From: Gemmatimonadota bacterium | Lineage (GTDB): Bacteria > Gemmatimonadota > Gemmatimonadetes > Longimicrobiales > Longimicrobiaceae | Assembly: GCA_019348265.1 (NCBI GenBank) | Contig: JAHWJV010000147.1 | Coordinates: 1-8,214 of the forward strand | Direction of reading: 5' to 3' | DNA length: 8,214 bases | Part shown: one piece after another, positions 5,003-8,214 of the stretch | Numbering within the stretch: the first letter of the stretch is position 1 | How the letters are laid out: each line of letters starts with the position of its first letter | Program-made: the position numbers and the translations under genes | Notes under the pieces: generated by a model | Seen by the model: only the letters and a program-made list of their open reading frames with translations | The model's database searches: none | What the model was told of the DNA's origin: nothing

Positions 5003-6454
5003 TCACTCCGGACCACCGGCATACTCCCGCACCACGATCTCCGACCACATCGGGTTGACGAACGGATTGTGGTAGAACGGCCGGACCGAGCTCGGCCGCC
5101 TCGCCCAGCCGGGGTCGGGTCCAACCGCGACGACCCGGGCGCCCTCAGGGAGACGCTCGAGACCCACGGCCTGTTCGGCCGAGAGGAAGTGGGCCTTCAC
5201 ACCGACCGCCGATAGATAGAAGTTGGCGAGTGGAATCGAGACGATGTAGAGGTCGCCCCCTCGGCGGCTCCTCAGCTCTTCCGCGATCTGGGCGATGGCG
5301 GTGGGACGCTGATGCTGCCGCGCCAGCACCAGGGCTACGGTGGCATACGCGCCGATGAACAGTGCGACCAGCACCTGTCTCAGTCGTCCGCACTTTGCAA
5401 GCTCCCACGCCCCGAGCGCGCCCATCAGGAGGAGGAACGGCAGCAGCGGCGCGATGTGCCGACTTTTATGGATGACGTTCTGATAGAAGAAGATCCAGAT
5501 GAGGTAGCAGATCCAGCTGGTCGCGAGTAGCGTGATGGTGCGGGGCGGTAGTGATCGCCGGAGGGGCCGGATTCCGGACGCGAGCACGGCAACAGCCCCG
5601 GCGCTGACGAGCAGTGTGATCGGGTGCCGGCCGGGCCAATAGGCGCCCATCCCGTGCGCCCAGACCCCCCGGAAAATCCCGACGGCGCGCTGCATCAGTG
5701 CGGGCTCAGTGTACACCGTGCCGCCGAAATCCGCGAAGTGTCCCTCGGTCTGGCGCTGCGCCGCGGCGATGAGCTCCGACCAGCCCGTGTCCAGGACCAG
5801 TGGAATGAACCAGGCGAGGAGGCCGAGAGCGCCGAGGGCGATACCCCGGCCCGGACTCGAGCGGAGCGAAAGCAGTACGGCCGGGAGAAGAAAGGGTACA
5901 TACGACAGCCGGATGCCCGGGAGCAGCCCCGCCAGCAGGTAACCCGCCTCGCGCCTCCCCCAGAGCAGGTGGTAAAGAGCGGCCAGGGCGCACGCTGCCC
6001 CGAGCAGGTCGGGCATGTACCGGTTGCCGAGGAGCCAGAGTAGCGGATTGAACGAGACCAGCAGCGCGATGAGAAGGCCGAGGGGCGACCCCGGACCGAC
6101 GCGCAGGACACGTTGCAAATAGTAGATGATCGCGAACGTCGCGCCGGCTCCGATCAGCGAGAACGCCATCGCGTAGCTCCCCAGCACCGTCGTCAGCACC
6201 TTCGCGAGGAAGGAGAACACGGGATAGCCTGGGAAGTGGGGCCGTAGCGATGCCACGTCGTAGTCGGCCACGCTGAGGGCGAAGCGCAGGCTGTCCGTGT
6301 CTTCGACGTAGTAGACGGTGGTGGCGGCGCGCGAGACGATCAGAAAGGCAAAGAGGACGAGGTAGCTCCTCGTCCTCGCTCCCGAGCCGAACCACTCCCC
6401 CGCACGAGCCTGCTGAGCCACTCCCCGTGGGAGTGGCTCCAGAAGCGAGGTCAC
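5003..6454 (-). CDS. GT-C fold integral membrane glycosyltransferase
   Basis: 483 residues, mostly hydrophobic helices starting at about residue 31 and ending near 378, followed by a soluble C-terminal domain of about 100 residues. The first long loop after helix 1 carries acidic residues E51, D52 and D54 and then HFPGYPVF (73-80), resembling the PHPPGYP motif of DUF2723/TMEM260-like and PMT-type GT-C enzymes. NRYMPDLLG (144-152), GIRLSYVPFLLP (180-191) and GHFADFGGTVYTE (238-250) are further conserved-looking stretches. GT-C enzymes transfer a sugar from a polyprenyl-phosphate donor to a protein or lipid on the outer side of the inner membrane. The start is a GTG that overlaps the lipoprotein stop as GTGA. 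No good Shine-Dalgarno is visible, so coupling is likely. The first 30 residues are not hydrophobic and overlie two hairpins, so the true start could be the GTG at codon 12. The acceptor and donor are unknown. Confidence 0.82.
   Translation of the reverse strand: MTSLLEPLPRGVAQQARAGEWFGSGARTRSYLVLFAFLIVSRAATTVYYVEDTDSLRFALSVADYDVASLRPHFPGYPVFSFLAKVLTTVLGSYAMAFSLIGAGATFAIIYYLQRVLRVGPGSPLGLLIALLVSFNPLLWLLGNRYMPDLLGAACALAALYHLLWGRREAGYLLAGLLPGIRLSYVPFLLPAVLLSLRSSPGRGIALGALGLLAWFIPLVLDTGWSELIAAAQRQTEGHFADFGGTVYTEPALMQRAVGIFRGVWAHGMGAYWPGRHPITLLVSAGAVAVLASGIRPLRRSLPPRTITLLATSWICYLIWIFFYQNVIHKSRHIAPLLPFLLLMGALGAWELAKCGRLRQVLVALFIGAYATVALVLARQHQRPTAIAQIAEELRSRRGGDLYIVSIPLANFYLSAVGVKAHFLSAEQAVGLERLPEGARVVAVGPDPGWARRPSSVRPFYHNPFVNPMWSEIVVREYAGGPE
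5006..5009 (-). promoter_or_regulatory. Ribosome binding site deciding the FAD oxidoreductase start
   Basis: GGAG on the minus strand, within the last codons of the GT-C gene and just before its TGA (5005-5003), is followed 7 nt later by GTG (4998-4996). This spacing favours the short form of the oxidoreductase over the ATG at 5022, where GGGAG is separated from ATG by only one base. Confidence 0.55.
6353..6377 (-). repeat. Perfect 10-bp inverted repeat in the 5' part of the GT-C gene
   Basis: On the minus strand GAGGACGAGG (6377-6368) and CCTCGTCCTC (6362-6353) are fully complementary across a 5-nt loop. The sequence TTTGCCTTTCTG follows immediately on that strand. It lies in codons 26-34 of the GT-C gene, at the start of the first membrane helix. 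The T-rich run is explained by Phe/Leu codons, so any attenuator role is speculative. Confidence 0.5.
6415..6439 (-). repeat. Perfect 11-bp inverted repeat at the lipoprotein/GT-C junction
   Basis: GAGCCACTCCC (6415-6425 on the plus strand) and GGGAGTGGCTC (6429-6439) form a perfect stem with a 3-nt loop. It begins 12 nt after the lipoprotein TGA (6453-6451) and lies in codons 6-14 of the GT-C gene as annotated. No T-tract follows on either strand. The position just past a stop codon suggests an intercistronic processing, pausing or stabilising element. Confidence 0.6.
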
Positions 6455-7758
6455 CAGGCCGCCATATTGGCTTCCGAGAAGCCGTACGCCTCCTTCAGAA
6501 TCGCCTTCGCGGCGTTCAGGTCGGCGACCGCCTTCGTGTATGCGGCCGTCCCAGTGGCGGCGTACGGTGGTGCATTCCCCAACAGGCCGTGCAACCGCTC
6601 GAGCCGGGCGGTGCTGATCTGCTTCGCCGGGTTGAACTGAAGACCGATCGCGTACCCCTTCATCTCGCCCCAGTGGTTGTTCAGCGCGGCGTTGTTCCTG
6701 CCGCTGACCTGCTCCGGAGTGGACTTCGCCATGTCCTTCAGCACATCGTTGATGTAATGGACCACGGTTGCGGCGATGACCTTCTCCCAGGTCTGCGAAA
6801 CAATCGTCGCCTGCGCGGCGAGCTGCTGCGTGGTACCCTGGTTGACGATCAGCGTCCGCCCCTTGAGGAAGGCATCGAAGACCTCCTTCGTGAAGTCCAC
6901 GCCGGTACCGCCATTGTCCCGCTTCCCGGCACTCTTGGCGAACGCGAAGTTGTATTCCGACTGGAAGTCGATCTTCCCGTCCGAGTTGGAGTCGAAGGCG
7001 AACTGGGCGACGCTGCCGGCGAGCTGGGCATCGCTATAGCGAGCGAGGTCGCGCGCCGCGCCGAAATAACCGAACGCCTCGTCCCAGTAGTGCTCCATCT
7101 TGGTATAAGGCTTCCCTGCTTCCGCGGCGGTGTTCGGCTGCTCCAGCACCTTCGCCAGGTAGTTCCCAGTCCCGCGCTGGTACGCCACGGCACCGTGGAG
7201 CACCTTCTCCACCATCTGCGCGAGGTTTACCCCCTCCGCGGTCGTGTACACCGCCACCGTCCCCAGCTTCTTGGAATCCTGCGAGTTGCTGGCGATGATC
7301 TCGAACCACTCGCCCATCAACTGGTCGACCGTTTTCCCATAGCCGATCACCGCGTCGGCCGCTACGGGCGCGTTCTTGACGCTCTTTCCGGTCGCGATCG
7401 CGGAGTAGCGCGCCTCCTTCGCGGGAGCGCTCCCACTCTCGGTCAGCGTGCTGAGATTCAGAGCGTCATTGTACTCGTAGAGGCTCCTGAGCTGCTGAGA
7501 CGTAATCGGCCGTGCGCCCGGCTTACCGAGCCTGTCGATCGCTACCTTCAGGTCCTGCACCAGGAGGTTCCGGACGATCTGGCCGGAATAGTCGACGCTG
7601 CTCGCCCCCGCCTGGAACCGAGACTCGAAGGCGTATGCGGTGGGGACCTGAATCTCGTTCTGACCGGGCTGGGGCTCGACGGGGCCTCTGTCGCAGGCGG
7701 CGGCGGCCAGCACGACGATCGGGAACAACGGTAGGCGTACGAACTTTACGATCTGCAT
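6451..7758 (-). CDS. DUF4856-like lipoprotein, imelysin-related iron-uptake context
   Basis: 435 residues. The N-terminus MQIVKFVRLPLFPIVVLAAAAC is a lipoprotein signal with the lipidated cysteine at C22. The lipobox is weak, with Ala rather than Leu at -3. The mature part begins with VPTAYAFESR and SVDYSGQIVRNLLVQDL (residues 54-70), and contains HYWDEAFGYFG (223-233), HYINDVL (334-340) and HWGEMKGYAIGLQFNP (362-377). I recognise these as the pattern of DUF4856 proteins, helical surface lipoproteins commonly found beside TonB-dependent receptors and imelysin-type (IrpA/M75) proteins. D256-S-N-S-D-G-K-I-D-F-Q-S-E268 resembles a calcium-binding EF-hand or dockerin loop, with the last acidic residue one place late. 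Expected location is the outer membrane or periplasm, probably helping the receptor encoded 33 nt upstream. No clear Shine-Dalgarno precedes the ATG. Molecular function is not established; family recall is from motifs only. Confidence 0.78.
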   Translation of the reverse strand: MQIVKFVRLPLFPIVVLAAAACDRGPVEPQPGQNEIQVPTAYAFESRFQAGASSVDYSGQIVRNLLVQDLKVAIDRLGKPGARPITSQQLRSLYEYNDALNLSTLTESGSAPAKEARYSAIATGKSVKNAPVAADAVIGYGKTVDQLMGEWFEIIASNSQDSKKLGTVAVYTTAEGVNLAQMVEKVLHGAVAYQRGTGNYLAKVLEQPNTAAEAGKPYTKMEHYWDEAFGYFGAARDLARYSDAQLAGSVAQFAFDSNSDGKIDFQSEYNFAFAKSAGKRDNGGTGVDFTKEVFDAFLKGRTLIVNQGTTQQLAAQATIVSQTWEKVIAATVVHYINDVLKDMAKSTPEQVSGRNNAALNNHWGEMKGYAIGLQFNPAKQISTARLERLHGLLGNAPPYAATGTAAYTKAVADLNAAKAILKEAYGFSEANMAAW

Positions 7759-7791
7759 GAAACGTGTGCTCGAGAAGTGAATGGTGTCGGC

Positions 7792-8214
7792 CTAGAAGTC
7801 GTAACGGACACCGAGGGTGATCTGCCTTCGGGCGCCGGGGATGATGCCGGAGCTGAGGTTCGCCTGCGGCTGACCCGGGTTCGAATGCAGGCGGGACCCG
7901 ATGTAGATCTCGTCCAGGAGGTTCTTCGCACCTACGGTCGCTGTAATCCCGCCGCGAACGCGGTACCCGGCGCTGGCATCGACGACGGTGTAGGCGGGGA
8001 TCGGCCCGGTGTCCCCGCGGTTATAGGTCTCCCGGATGTTCTCGAAATCGGTGAACGCGTCGCTGACGTATCGGACGTCGGTGCGGAAGAACGCGCCATC
8101 GGAGCGGTCCGCGGAGATACCCGCGACCAGAGTGTGGTGTGGAGCGTACGGGAGATCCAGCCCCGCGATGCTCACCTCCGCCCCGCCAGGGACGACGGCG
8201 GATCGAATGAAGAT
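7792..8214 (-). CDS. TonB-dependent outer-membrane receptor, C-terminal fragment
   Basis: Partial gene that runs off the right edge; 140 residues are visible, in frame to base 8214, ending at TAG (7794-7792). The fragment shows alternating beta-strands, with YAPHHTLVAGI, a RTDVRYVSDAFTDFENI strand, NRGDTGPIPAYTVVDASAGYRV, and VGAKNLLDEIYIGSR. It closes with RRQITLGVRYDF. A terminal Phe after a last strand and the 'NLLDE.Y' turn are hallmarks of the 22-stranded TonB receptor barrel, and the layout of the last strands resembles FecA-type ferric-siderophore/citrate receptors. The plug domain and TonB box are outside the window, so the ligand is uncertain. It is the first visible gene of the minus-strand unit and lies 33 nt before the lipoprotein, which supports a common iron- or chelate-uptake role. 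The GTG at 8175 is internal, not a start. Confidence 0.88.
   Translation of the reverse strand: MFIRSAVVPGGAEVSIAGLDLPYAPHHTLVAGISADRSDGAFFRTDVRYVSDAFTDFENIRETYNRGDTGPIPAYTVVDASAGYRVRGGITATVGAKNLLDEIYIGSRLHSNPGQPQANLSSGIIPGARRQITLGVRYDF

Noticed and set aside
3562..5058. 498-codon plus-strand ORF opposite the FAD oxidoreductase
   Set aside because: Longer than the real gene but highly charged and without motifs. Its first codons are only the out-of-frame end of the epimerase remnant.
6353..6439. Intrinsic terminator pair ending the lipoprotein transcript
   Set aside because: The first stem has no T-run, and the T-rich tail of the second is explained by Phe/Leu codons. Kept as inverted repeats, not called terminators.
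6427..7734. 435-codon plus-strand ORF opposite the lipoprotein
   Set aside because: Antisense shadow of nearly the same length; no start signal, signal peptide or domain, whereas the minus strand has a lipoprotein signal and family motifs.
1..8214. tRNA, rRNA, CRISPR array, insertion sequence or attachment site
   Set aside because: No regularly spaced repeats, terminal inverted repeats with a transposase, or cloverleaf-like sequence were found by reading both strands.

Overview
The window is GC-rich and gene-dense, with short or overlapping gene junctions. It encodes a TonB-dependent outer-membrane receptor and a lipoprotein, so the host is a Gram-negative bacterium. The mix of a Tat-exported GH109-type enzyme, a divergent GHMP sugar kinase and a DUF4856-like lipoprotein would fit Gemmatimonadota, Acidobacteriota or a related soil phylum. 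That placement is an inference from style, not from any marker gene. I see no rRNA, tRNA, CRISPR array, insertion sequence or phage gene.

The left half (about 1-3658) reads on the plus strand. It holds the C-terminal end of a sugar-phosphate nucleotidyltransferase, a galactokinase-family GHMP kinase whose start overlaps the previous stop (ATGA), a Tat-signal Gfo/Idh/MocA-fold enzyme of the GH109 (alpha-N-acetylgalactosaminidase) type, and a decayed UDP-sugar (glucuronate-like) 4-epimerase. A strong hairpin lies between the GH109-type gene and the epimerase remnant. The kinase and nucleotidyltransferase look like a sugar to sugar-1-phosphate to NDP-sugar activation pair. The GH109-type enzyme could supply a free amino sugar from outside the cytoplasm. 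The lost epimerase would have interconverted a nucleotide sugar.

The right half (3655-8214) reads on the minus strand, so in transcription order it runs from the right edge leftwards. It holds the C-terminal end of a TonB-dependent receptor of ferric-citrate/siderophore style, a DUF4856-like lipoprotein related to the imelysin-type iron-uptake lipoproteins, a multi-spanning GT-C glycosyltransferase, and a FAD-dependent oxidoreductase of the protoporphyrinogen-oxidase / UDP-galactopyranose-mutase-like superfamily. The junctions are 33 nt, a 4-nt GTGA overlap and a 4-nt gap, so the four genes look like one transcription unit. The two halves converge at about 3655, where a CTAG supplies the stop codon of both the last minus-strand gene and the epimerase remnant.

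The points most worth a second look are the doubly deleted epimerase remnant, the Glu-to-Lys change in the sugar-binding motif of the kinase, two perfect GC-rich hairpins within the first 35 codons of the GT-C gene, and the GT-C plus FAD-oxidoreductase pair behind an iron-uptake-like receptor and lipoprotein. I did not find a clearly novel defence or mobile system.
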